A stretch of 64,000 nt of DNA from JAXLQL01 sp046331625 (GTDB taxonomy: Bacteria > Acidobacteriota > Terriglobia > Bryobacterales > Bryobacteraceae), in assembly GCA_046331625.1 (NCBI GenBank), contig JAXLQL010000008.1, positions 124,001 through 188,000 of the forward strand, in the 5' to 3' direction. Of this stretch, positions 23,893-31,891 are shown in pieces. The stretch's first letter is position 1. Each line of letters opens with the position of its first letter. A program made the position numbers and the translations under genes. The notes under the pieces are model-generated. The model saw nothing but the letters and a program-made list of their open reading frames with translations, made no database searches and was not told where the DNA came from.

Positions 23893-25419
23893 CTATCCTT
23901 GCGCCGGGACGCTCACCTTCCGCGGCACCATTCGCTCCCCACTCGCACCCTGCTCGCCCGCCGACCCGGACTCGTGATACTCGGCATCCTGGTTCACTTC
24001 CCAGATGTCCCAGACCTGACGGCCGGCGATGATGTTCTCGGCCGCGAGCATCGCGGTCATCATGGCGTGGTCCTGGTTGTTGTACTTGTGCATGCCGTTG
24101 CGGCCCACCAGGTGCAAGTTCGGATAGTTGGCGCCCAGGTCCTGACGGATCGTGTCCACGTGCTTCGAGTACATGTCGTCGTAGACCGGGTACGCCTTGA
24201 TCTGGCGCACCACGCAGCCATCCACGATGTCGTCGGCTTTTGCCAGCCCGATCTTGGCGAACTCCTGCCGGCCCAGGTCCACCAAGTCGCTGTCCTTCGC
24301 GGTCCACAGGCCATCGCCTTCGAAACAGAAATACTCGAGCCCGTAGCAGGAATAGGCGGGGTCGGGAACCATCTCCGGCGACCACGACTTGAAGTTCTGA
24401 ATGCGGCCCACCTTCACTGACGGCTCATGAATGTAGATCCAGTTATCGGGGAACGCGTCTTGCCCCTTCAGGATCAGCACCACCGTGAGGAAATCGCGAT
24501 AGCGCAGACTCTGCGCCGCCTTCACGGCGTTCGGCGAAGCTTTCGGCTCGAGCGACGGAATCAGCTCGCGCATCGGCGCCGACGAGATCACGTGCTCGCC
24601 GCGGACGGTGATCGCCTGCCCGTCTTTGGTCTTCGCTTCGACAATCCATGAGCGCGACGCTTTGTCATAACGGCATCCGGTGACGCGCGTGCCCATCGAC
24701 ACTTTGCCGCCGAATCCTTCGATCTTGCGCTTGCACTCTTCCCACATCATGCCCGGACCCTTGCGCGGATACCGGAACGTGGTGATGAGCGTCTTGACCA
24801 GTTCCTTCTTGTCCTTCGGCGTGGGCTTCAGCCCGGCGAACAGCGCGTTCTTGATGGCCGTTCCGAGCGACAGGCCCTTGATGCGTTGCGCGGCCCAGTC
24901 CGCCGAAATCTCCTTGCAACTCATGCCCCACACCTTCTCCGTGTACGTCTTGAAGAAGATGTTGAATAGCCGCTCGCCGAACTGGTTGGTGATCCAGTCT
25001 TCGAACGACTTCACGCTCGGCTTGGGGAACGCGCGGGCCTTGGCGTACGAGAGTACGCACATCGCCGACTGTATCGGACCGAGGTTGAAGAATGCCTCCA
25101 TGGCCTTCAACGGGTACGAGTAGAACTTGCCCCCGTAGAAGATGCGCGACATGCGCGGGCGCTCCAAAAAGTCATTCGGCAGGATCTCGGTCCAGAGATC
25201 TTCCACCTGCTTGGCTTTCGAGAAGAAGCGGTGGCCGCCGATGTCGAAGAGGAACCCCTTGTAGCTGGCGGTTCGCGAGATGCCACCCACGTATTGCGGG
25301 TCGGCTTCCAGGATCATGACCGGCTGTCCCGCTTTGGCCAGGCAGTAGCCCGATGTCAGTCCCGCCGGTCCTCCTCCAATGATTACTGCTTTGTACGAAT
25401 TCGTGGTGTTCTGTTCCAT
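23893..25419 (-). CDS. FAD-dependent oxidoreductase, amine-oxidase / protoporphyrinogen-oxidase-like superfamily
   Basis: 508 residues. The N-terminal dinucleotide-binding motif is KAVIIGGGPAGLTSGYCLAK, followed by LEADPQYVGGISRT and FDIGGHRFFSKA, the typical FAD contacts of the flavin amine oxidase / UDP-galactopyranose-mutase-like group. A C-terminal FAD motif is seen near NLHLVGRNGMHKYNNQDHAM. No signal peptide, so cytoplasmic. Members of this subgroup are often found among polysaccharide or glycolipid genes and may act on nucleotide sugars or carotenoid-like substrates; the reaction is not certain. The divergent neighbour is a membrane glycosyltransferase-like protein, which mildly supports a cell-surface glycan role. 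Confidence 0.75.
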   Translation of the reverse strand: MEQNTTNSYKAVIIGGGPAGLTSGYCLAKAGQPVMILEADPQYVGGISRTASYKGFLFDIGGHRFFSKAKQVEDLWTEILPNDFLERPRMSRIFYGGKFYSYPLKAMEAFFNLGPIQSAMCVLSYAKARAFPKPSVKSFEDWITNQFGERLFNIFFKTYTEKVWGMSCKEISADWAAQRIKGLSLGTAIKNALFAGLKPTPKDKKELVKTLITTFRYPRKGPGMMWEECKRKIEGFGGKVSMGTRVTGCRYDKASRSWIVEAKTKDGQAITVRGEHVISSAPMRELIPSLEPKASPNAVKAAQSLRYRDFLTVVLILKGQDAFPDNWIYIHEPSVKVGRIQNFKSWSPEMVPDPAYSCYGLEYFCFEGDGLWTAKDSDLVDLGRQEFAKIGLAKADDIVDGCVVRQIKAYPVYDDMYSKHVDTIRQDLGANYPNLHLVGRNGMHKYNNQDHAMMTAMLAAENIIAGRQVWDIWEVNQDAEYHESGSAGEQGASGERMVPRKVSVPAQG

Positions 25420-25577
25420 CGCTGAGCCGTGAAGGCTCCTCCCCCGGATAATGTTCTGGTCGTCTTCCGGCGCTGTTGTTCAGGTTCCGCGGCCCGGACG
25501 CGGGAAGGCTGGAGGTCGGACGAATGCCCCGCGTAGAGGCAAGCCCCAGCCACTTTCGAGTATACTGCTAATGCTGG

Positions 25578-26855
25578 ATGCTTGCCTCCTTATCGGTCGT
25601 TCTTAGGCGGCCCGTTACGACCGTTCTACTGATCGCGCTGATCGTGAACGTGTCGATCCTTTCGATACTCGGTCCGGGCCGGCCGGTCGAGAGCGACACC
25701 GTTTTTTACGTAGATATCGCTCGAAATGTGGTGGAAGGCCGCGGCTACGTCAACCTCCGTAGTCCCTGGCCCGAAGCTCCCACCACCGACAGGTTGCCGG
25801 GATGGACCGGAATGATCGCGGGGGCCCTGCTGCTCAATGGGGGGAAGCTATCCACCCCTCTGCTGGTTCGAGGACTCTCGGGGCTGCTGAACGTATTGGC
25901 TGCAAGCCTGATTGCGGCCCTAGCACTGCGCGTAACACGAGACCCAGCCGTAGCCGTGCTTGCGGGCTTGGGCTACGTCTTCTACCTGCCAGCGCTCTAC
26001 TTGACCGATAACGCCCTTTCGGAGATTCCGTTCGTTTGCCTGCTCTGTGGGGGCGCGCTGCTGCTGCTGCGCCATCAGTGGTTGCCTGCTTCTTTGCTGC
26101 TCGGCGCGGGATGCCTGTTCCGCGGAAACATGCTCTTTCTGGGACCGGCTCTCGCCATCGCCCTGTTCGTATGGTTTCGCTTGCGCCTGGCAACCGTGGC
26201 CGCCTGTGTGCTCGCCTTCGCGGCCGCTCCCGGCGCCTGGATGATCCGCAACGCGCTTGTTGCGCCCGGCTGCGCCGGTGTACTTACTTCCGCATCGGGA
26301 GAAGTCGTGCGCGGAGCCCTCAACCCGGTAGTGATGTACGGCTGGGAGAATTGGGGCTACTGGGTCTTCCCCAACGAGATTCCAGGAGAGCCCAAGCTGC
26401 GTGAAGTTGCGGCCACCCGGAATCAGTGCGAAACCGCGAAGTTCTACCAGGCTCGGGCCGTCGAATTCGCGAAAGAGAACTGGACTGGCATGCCCCTCCT
26501 GATGGCCGGCCGCATCGCGCGAGCGTATCTGCCCTTCACCACGCATCCCACCGTTGCCTCCGTCTTGGGATTCGGTGTCCGCGGCGTACTTCTGGTCTTG
26601 GTTCTGGCTACTTGGAAACGGTGGCGCCAGGCCATCGCAGGAGATTATCAGACTCTGTTGGCCGCCTTGTTCGGCGTGAGCCTGTTCACCACGCTCGCAC
26701 TGGTGGCGGGCGCCAGACACTCGTTCTGGCTCGAGACTATGGTCATTCCCTGCGCGGCGACGGGCCTGCTTTCGTGGTGGAGGGCGCGATCAGCCGCGGA
26801 TGGACAGGCAGCGAAAAGCGCGGAAGTCGTCACCGACAGCCGCGCTTTCCGTTAG
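25578..26855 (+). CDS. Polytopic membrane glycosyltransferase-like protein (GT39/PMT_2 style)
   Basis: 425 residues with about nine hydrophobic segments. The first loop after helix 1 holds ESDTVFYVDIARNVVEGRGY VN, the acidic periplasmic loop typical of GT-C-fold mannosyl- or arabinosyltransferases (ArnT/PMT_2), which use polyprenyl-phosphate sugars. The later helices are less conserved and the family's C-terminal domain is short. It is divergent from the FAD oxidoreductase. The start is the first ATG after TATACT at 25561, with a weak ribosome-binding site. The GT-C fold is likely; donor and acceptor are unknown. Confidence 0.6.
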   Translation: MLASLSVVLRRPVTTVLLIALIVNVSILSILGPGRPVESDTVFYVDIARNVVEGRGYVNLRSPWPEAPTTDRLPGWTGMIAGALLLNGGKLSTPLLVRGLSGLLNVLAASLIAALALRVTRDPAVAVLAGLGYVFYLPALYLTDNALSEIPFVCLLCGGALLLLRHQWLPASLLLGAGCLFRGNMLFLGPALAIALFVWFRLRLATVAACVLAFAAAPGAWMIRNALVAPGCAGVLTSASGEVVRGALNPVVMYGWENWGYWVFPNEIPGEPKLREVAATRNQCETAKFYQARAVEFAKENWTGMPLLMAGRIARAYLPFTTHPTVASVLGFGVRGVLLVLVLATWKRWRQAIAGDYQTLLAALFGVSLFTTLALVAGARHSFWLETMVIPCAATGLLSWWRARSAADGQAAKSAEVVTDSRAFR

Positions 26856-26990
26856 GACGCGGACAACAACTTCTCCAGATTACACCCAACGCCCTTTCCT
26901 TTGGACCGCGTCTCGCACCTGTCGCGCACGCGCCGGATCCGTGAGAACATGCCGGCGCCTGGCATCGGCAAAGGCTTGCAAGCGCGAGTT

Positions 26991-29456
26991 TCAATCGCAG
27001 CGGAGCGCGGCGACTGGATCGACGCGGGTGGCTCGCATTGCGGGCAGCAGAATCGCGAGAGCAGCAATCGCCGTCAGCAGCACCGGGACTCCGGCGAAGA
27101 CAAAGGGGTCACGCTGCGTGACTCCGTAGAGGAACGCGGCCAGAAACCGGGCCAGACCAAACGCGGCGCCCGTGCCTACCGCGATTCCGGCTAGCGCGAA
27201 CTGCATCCCTTGCCGCAGGACCATGGTGCGGACCTGCCCCGTCTGCGCACCCAGTGCCATCAGAATCCCGATCTCTTGGGTGCGCTGCTGCACGGAGTAC
27301 GCCATCAGTCCGTAGACTCCGATGGCAGCGAGGAACAGCGCAGTGAGCCCGAACACGGTCATCAGCAGCATTCGAAAGCGGTCGCGCGAAGTGGAGCGAT
27401 CGATCACTTCTTCCATGGAGCGGATGTTGGCGAGCGGGAGTCCGCTGACTTGGCGCAGTTCTTCGCGGGCGGCCGTAGCCACCGGGGTTGGGTTGCCGCG
27501 CGTGCGAATCACCCAGGCGAGCGGCGAGATCCGGACGTTGAGGGCGTTGAGCGCATCGGGGATCTGGCCGTTGGGTACGTACATTGTGGGCCCGGGGTCG
27601 CGATTGAGCGAGCCGTCTCGGATGTCGGCTACGACGCCCACGATCTGCCGCGGAACTTCGGTGGCGAGTTCGCTCATCACACCCTTGCCGATGAGGATCT
27701 GGTCTTGCAGCGGATCGCCCTTCGGCCAATACTGCTTGGCCATTGCTTGGTTGATGATGACCACCGGCGGTCCGGTGGAGCTGTCGCGATCGGTGAAGGT
27801 GCGCCCTTGGATCACGGGGATCTTGAAGACTTCGAAGAATCCGGGCGAAGGCGTTTGCCAACCGCCGCCGCCGTGATACGGTGCGTTGCCTTCGAGTGCG
27901 CGGCCCATGATGCGGAATGGCAGACCGTAGCCGCCTTCGAGCGGGATGCAGCAAGAGGCGCTGGCCATTTCCACGCCCGGGATCCGGTTCAGGCGCTCGA
28001 GTCCGGAGCGCACCAGTTGTTCGAGCGCGGCGGATTTTTCATAGCGCGGCCCGGCGAGTGACATGCGCATCGTGAGCACATTGTGGGCGTCGTAGCCGGG
28101 CTTGACACCAGCCAGCGCGAGCGTGGTTCGGATGAGCAGCGCCGCGCCGATCACCAGCACCACTGCCAGCGCAAGCTGCGCCACTACGAGCGCCGTGCGG
28201 GCTTTGTTCTGGCGGAAGCCGGAACCGGTTCGGCCGCCGCTTTCCTTGAGCGTGAGGCCGAGGTCGGCGCGCGAGGATTGGAGGGCGGGGATGAGTCCAA
28301 AGAGCAGGCTCGTGAGTAGCGACAGCGCCACGGTGAAGGCAAGCACGCGCCAATCGACGCCGACGAGTGATCCGTCTTCGCCGACGCGCGGAAGTCCGGC
28401 GGTGTTCACGGCGAGCAGCGCGCGCATGCCAATGACGCCGATGACGAAACCGGCGATGGCGCCGGCGCTACCGAGCAGCAGGCTCTCGACGAGCAGTTGG
28501 CGAATGAGTCTTCCACGGCCGGCGCCGAGGGCGGCGCGGATGGCGATTTCGCGCTTGCGTCCGATGGCGCGGGCGAGCAGGAGATTCGCTACGTTGGCGC
28601 AGGCGATCAACAGCACCAGGCCGACGGCCGCCGCTAAAACAAGAATCGAAGATCGCGCATCGCGGACGAGCACTTCTTGGAGTGGCTCCACGCTGAAGCC
28701 TTGGCCGTTCTGGAGCATCCGCGGAAACCGGCGCTGAAACTCGGCGCCTGACTCCTTCAGCCGCGTCTGGGCTTGTTGTAGAGTTACGCCGGCCTCGAGG
28801 CGCGCGGCCGACTGGAAGTAGTGACCTTGATCGGAAGTTTCGGGGTCGAGTTGAAAGGGGACATACACATCACCCTCGTTGGCGAGGTCGCGAAAATCGA
28901 ACGCCGATCCTACCACGCCGATGATGGCGTGTGGAACGCCGCCGAGTTCGATGGTCTTGCCGAGAATGGCCGCGTCCGCCTTCCAGCGCGTGCGCCACAG
29001 ACTTTCCGAGATGAGCGCCACTGCGGGGCCCTTGGGACGATCCTCTTCCACGCTGAAGCCGCGGCCCATGATGACCGGCGCGCCGAAGAGCGCGAACAAT
29101 TCGCGCGTGCACTGCACGGAGCGGAGTTGCTCGGGCGCATCGGTACCGGTCCAGTTGATGACGTTGCCGCGGTAGGCTGCCGCGTGCTCGATCACGTCTG
29201 TCTGGCGAGCCCAGTGAGCGAACTTGGCCGGTGAAGCGGCGGGTCCGGAGCCCTGCGGCGATGTGTTCATGAACACCACGATCCGGCCGGCCTCTGGGAA
29301 GGGAGGCGGGTCGAGCAGGATCCGGTTCACCAGGGAAAAGATCGCTGTGTTGGCGCCGACTCCGAGGGCCAGTGCGGCGATCGCAGTGAGCGTGAACGCA
29401 GGGCTCTGGGCGAACATGCGGAGCGAGTGCTTCAGGTCCTGGAGAAAGGAATCCAT
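26991..29456 (-). CDS. ADOP-type ABC transporter permease (acidobacterial duplicated orphan permease)
   Basis: 821 residues from the ATG at 29456 (MDSFLQDLKHSLRMFAQSPA); an open upstream extension of 54 codons looks non-coding. The architecture is a membrane helix at about 20-42, a MacB-like periplasmic domain, an FtsX core of three helices around 290-400 (LVLLIACANVANLLLARAIG RKREIAIRAALGAGR), then a second copy (KARTALVVAQLALAVVLVIG AAL, second periplasmic domain) and a final FtsX core ending in RVDPVAALRCD. This duplicated arrangement is characteristic of Acidobacteriota. No ABC ATPase gene is adjacent, as usual for these orphan permeases. Predicted role: a mechanotransmission-type exporter working with an ATPase encoded elsewhere. 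Confidence 0.9.
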   Translation of the reverse strand: MDSFLQDLKHSLRMFAQSPAFTLTAIAALALGVGANTAIFSLVNRILLDPPPFPEAGRIVVFMNTSPQGSGPAASPAKFAHWARQTDVIEHAAAYRGNVINWTGTDAPEQLRSVQCTRELFALFGAPVIMGRGFSVEEDRPKGPAVALISESLWRTRWKADAAILGKTIELGGVPHAIIGVVGSAFDFRDLANEGDVYVPFQLDPETSDQGHYFQSAARLEAGVTLQQAQTRLKESGAEFQRRFPRMLQNGQGFSVEPLQEVLVRDARSSILVLAAAVGLVLLIACANVANLLLARAIGRKREIAIRAALGAGRGRLIRQLLVESLLLGSAGAIAGFVIGVIGMRALLAVNTAGLPRVGEDGSLVGVDWRVLAFTVALSLLTSLLFGLIPALQSSRADLGLTLKESGGRTGSGFRQNKARTALVVAQLALAVVLVIGAALLIRTTLALAGVKPGYDAHNVLTMRMSLAGPRYEKSAALEQLVRSGLERLNRIPGVEMASASCCIPLEGGYGLPFRIMGRALEGNAPYHGGGGWQTPSPGFFEVFKIPVIQGRTFTDRDSSTGPPVVIINQAMAKQYWPKGDPLQDQILIGKGVMSELATEVPRQIVGVVADIRDGSLNRDPGPTMYVPNGQIPDALNALNVRISPLAWVIRTRGNPTPVATAAREELRQVSGLPLANIRSMEEVIDRSTSRDRFRMLLMTVFGLTALFLAAIGVYGLMAYSVQQRTQEIGILMALGAQTGQVRTMVLRQGMQFALAGIAVGTGAAFGLARFLAAFLYGVTQRDPFVFAGVPVLLTAIAALAILLPAMRATRVDPVAALRCD

Positions 29457-29503
29457 GTAACCTGCATACGCAGTCGCTGCCCTTTCGTTTCGGCAAATTT
29501 GGC

Positions 29504-30256
29504 TCAGGAGCGCTTTTCGGCGAGGAGGACGATGGATTGGCCGAGCGGGAAGGAGCCGCCGATGCCGATCCAGGCGGCTTCGAGCGCGAGCGGGGTGTAG
29601 AGCAGCGTGTCGAGCCACTGTGGCACGGGTTTCACACCGCTCTCGGGTTCGCTTGCGGTGAGCGGCTCCCAGACGCGGAACTTGAACAAGGCCACGGGAA
29701 GCAGGAGCGAGTTCGCGTAGGTGGTTCGCAGCGGGCGGAAGCCGTGGCGCGCGGCGAGATCGAGCAGGCGCGATCGGGTGAAGCGCTGGCGCTCATGCGC
29801 GAACTCGGAGTGCTGGCTGCGGAGGATATCGAGCGCGGAGACTCGGATGGCGGCGAAGCCTCCGGGTCGCAGCACGCGGGCGAATTCGGACATGGGTTTG
29901 TCCTCTTCACCGCGCGGCAGGTGGACGATCACGTCCATGGAGACGAGGGCATCGAGCGTTCCGGTGGCGTAGGGAAGGCGGCACATGTCCGCTTGCACGA
30001 GGCGCTCCACGCCATACTGGCGGGCGTAGGCGAGGCCTTCCCAGCCTAGGTCGAGCGGAAACATTTTCCAGCCGTAGCGTTGCTCGAGTTCGCGGGCGAA
30101 GTGTCCGGTGCCGGCGCCGATTTCGGCGACGCGGGTGAACTTGCGCTGGTGCGCGATGGGATCGAGCATGCGGAACATGATCTTCCGCATGCCGCGATAC
30201 CACCAGAAGTTCGCCTCGGACTCGGCGATGTTGGCGAACTCGGCGGGGTTCATCAT
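29504..30256 (-). CDS. Class I SAM-dependent methyltransferase
   Basis: 250 residues. Motif I is VAEIGAGTGHFARELE (about 43-58), followed by an acidic post-I strand (MFPLDLG), VQADMCRLPYATGTLDALVS MDVIVHL (motifs II/III) and RVLRPGGFAAIRVSA. The N-terminal FWWYRGMRKIMFRML is found in methyltransferases acting on lipid-linked or glycan substrates, and the C-terminal third has hydrophobic patches. The target is unknown. It stands between the ADOP permease and a sugar isomerase gene; two adjacent ATGs make the exact start ambiguous by one codon. Confidence 0.82.
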   Translation of the reverse strand: MMNPAEFANIAESEANFWWYRGMRKIMFRMLDPIAHQRKFTRVAEIGAGTGHFARELEQRYGWKMFPLDLGWEGLAYARQYGVERLVQADMCRLPYATGTLDALVSMDVIVHLPRGEEDKPMSEFARVLRPGGFAAIRVSALDILRSQHSEFAHERQRFTRSRLLDLAARHGFRPLRTTYANSLLLPVALFKFRVWEPLTASEPESGVKPVPQWLDTLLYTPLALEAAWIGIGGSFPLGQSIVLLAEKRS

Positions 30257-30279
30257 GTAGGGCTTACTCGAGGTCCGCT

Positions 30280-30298
30280 GAGGGGCCTGTGGCCCCTC
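30280..30298. repeat. GAGGGGCC hairpin repeat, copy A
   Basis: GAGGGGCC-TGT-GGCCCCTC: perfect 8-bp arms with a 3-nt loop, flanked on the left by CCGCT. The same arms with the reverse-complementary flank occur at 62622-62642. No T-tract follows, so it may be a REP-like element rather than a normal terminator. Confidence 0.6.
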
Positions 30299-30322
30299 GA
30301 GTCGCGAGCCTCTGTGATTGGG

Positions 30323-30366
30323 GCGGGACTGAAGTCCCGCGCTGGCTGAAGCCCGCCCTACACGGA
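30323..30366 (+). repeat. Dispersed palindromic repeat, copy 6 (best-preserved)
   Basis: GCGGGACTGAAGTCCCGCGC then TGGCTGAAGCCCGCCC and TACACGG. The first half is a perfect hairpin with 6-bp arms. It sits 8 nt past the stop codon of the sugar isomerase gene (30374), close to the GAGGGGCC hairpin. Confidence 0.85.
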
Positions 30367-30373
30367 GAAAGCA

Positions 30374-31426
30374 CTACTTCTTGAGTCCCATGATGCGGCG
30401 ATTGCGCGCCGTGTCCGATCCCGCGCCGGCGAAGTCATCGAACGCTTTCTTCGGCACATCGATCAGCATGGAAGCTATGAACGGCGCGCCTTCGGCTGCA
30501 CCCTGCGCGGCGTCTTTGTAGCAGCACTCCCACTCGAGCACGGCCCACGACGAGTAGCCCACGGCGGTGAGCCGCGTGAAGACCTGCTTGAAGTCCACCT
30601 GGCCATCGCCCAAGCTGCGGAAGCGGCCCGGACGATCCTTCCAGTTGGCGTATCCGCCATAGACGCCGGCGCGGGCCGACGGCCGGAACTCGGCATCCTT
30701 CACGTGGAACGCCTTGATGTACTGGCCATAGACGTCGATGAAGCCGACATAGTCGAGCACCTGCAGGATGAAGTGCGAAGGGTCGTAATTGATGGCGACG
30801 CGCGGATGATTGCCGGTGGCTTCGAGGAAGCGCTCGAAGCTGAGGCCGTCATGGATGTCTTCGCCGGGATGGATTTCGTAGCAGAGGTCCTGGCCCATGG
30901 AATCGGCGTAGTCGAGGATCGGCTTCCAGCGCTTGGCGAGTTCCTTGAAGCCTTCTTCGACGAGCCCGGCGGGGCGCTGCGGCCATGGATACACGGTGGG
31001 CCACAAGAGCGCGCCCGGGAACGTGGGAACGGCGCTGAGGCCCATGTTCTTCGAAGCCTTGATCACATACTTCATCTGCTTCACGGCCCACTCGGTGCGC
31101 GCCTTCGAGTCGCCGCGGACCGACGGATCGGCAAAGACGTCGAACAGTTCGTCATAGGCGGGGTGCACGGCGACGAGTTGGCCTTGGAGGTGGCAGGATA
31201 GCTCGGTGATGGTGAGTCCGTTGGCTTGGCCCTTGATGTCGTCGCAGTAGGTCTTCGATTCGGCGGCCTTCTTGATGTCCATGATGCGGCCGTCCCACGA
31301 CGGCAACTGGACACCGAGGTAGCCGAGCGACTTGGCCCAGGCGGTGATATTGGGCAGGGAATTGAAGGGTTCGGCGTCGCCCATGAATTGGGCGAGGAAG
31401 AGTGCGGGACCTTTGATCTGTGACAT
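30374..31426 (-). CDS. Sugar phosphate isomerase/epimerase family protein (xylose-isomerase-like TIM barrel)
   Basis: 350 residues, cytoplasmic. It has typical AP-endonuclease/xylose-isomerase-fold strands and metal ligands: GYLGVQLPSWDGRI, GLTITELSCHLQGQL, LCYEIHPGEDIHDG (Glu and His), RVAINYDPSHFILQ (Asp and His), IKAFHVKDAEF and WAVLEWECC (Glu). These fit a divalent-metal isomerase of a ketose or inositol derivative. The group with LSCHLQGQ is common in Acidobacteriota and Planctomycetota, often near Gfo/Idh/MocA oxidoreductases. The substrate is unknown. Single gene with repeats just downstream. Confidence 0.85.
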   Translation of the reverse strand: MSQIKGPALFLAQFMGDAEPFNSLPNITAWAKSLGYLGVQLPSWDGRIMDIKKAAESKTYCDDIKGQANGLTITELSCHLQGQLVAVHPAYDELFDVFADPSVRGDSKARTEWAVKQMKYVIKASKNMGLSAVPTFPGALLWPTVYPWPQRPAGLVEEGFKELAKRWKPILDYADSMGQDLCYEIHPGEDIHDGLSFERFLEATGNHPRVAINYDPSHFILQVLDYVGFIDVYGQYIKAFHVKDAEFRPSARAGVYGGYANWKDRPGRFRSLGDGQVDFKQVFTRLTAVGYSSWAVLEWECCYKDAAQGAAEGAPFIASMLIDVPKKAFDDFAGAGSDTARNRRIMGLKK

Positions 31427-31573
31427 AGGCTTCCGATTATGCTAGCAGTCCTTGGCGAGGGGCGGGATTCGAGGGCGAATCGCGCCTCTTCTGAGGAGTG
31501 CGGCCATGGCGCGTGGACTCCGGCGGCTGTGCATGACGGGAATGATCCAGAGCGGATTCTCATCCGGGGCTCG

Positions 31574-31810
31574 TCAGATCTTCGCGGCGATGCCTTGGTG
31601 AGGGAACCGTACAGGCGCTTCGAGTGCCTCGTGAATCCGCTCGACGACGCTCAGGTCGCTTGGTTCTGACGTTGCCTGGCGGGCTTGCGCACTCCGCGCG
31701 CGCAGCCGGGCAAACACTTCGTCACCGGGGACCAGCTTGACTCGGCCGGTCTTGATTTCGTCGTAGCGGCTGTCGAGAGTCGCGCGCGTATCGGCGAGAT
31801 CGTCGACCAT
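31574..31810 (-). CDS. Small antitoxin-like protein (addiction-module component type), orphan
   Basis: 78 residues. The stretch TRATLDSRYDEIKTGRVKLV PGDEVFARLRARSAQ resembles the C-terminal half of short addiction-module antitoxins that precede RelE/ParE toxins. No intact toxin follows: the frame continues into an unrelated 30-residue tail and then 147 nt without a recognisable gene. It may be a leftover of a degraded toxin-antitoxin pair, or a chance open frame. The assignment is tentative. Confidence 0.35.
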   Translation of the reverse strand: MVDDLADTRATLDSRYDEIKTGRVKLVPGDEVFARLRARSAQARQATSEPSDLSVVERIHEALEAPVRFPHQGIAAKI

Positions 31811-31891
31811 GACGGCTACGGCGTCTTGAACCAGAGCACGGGTGACGCGGTGCTTGTCTTGCCACCCTCCGAAAACCGCCGAGCCCGCGGC

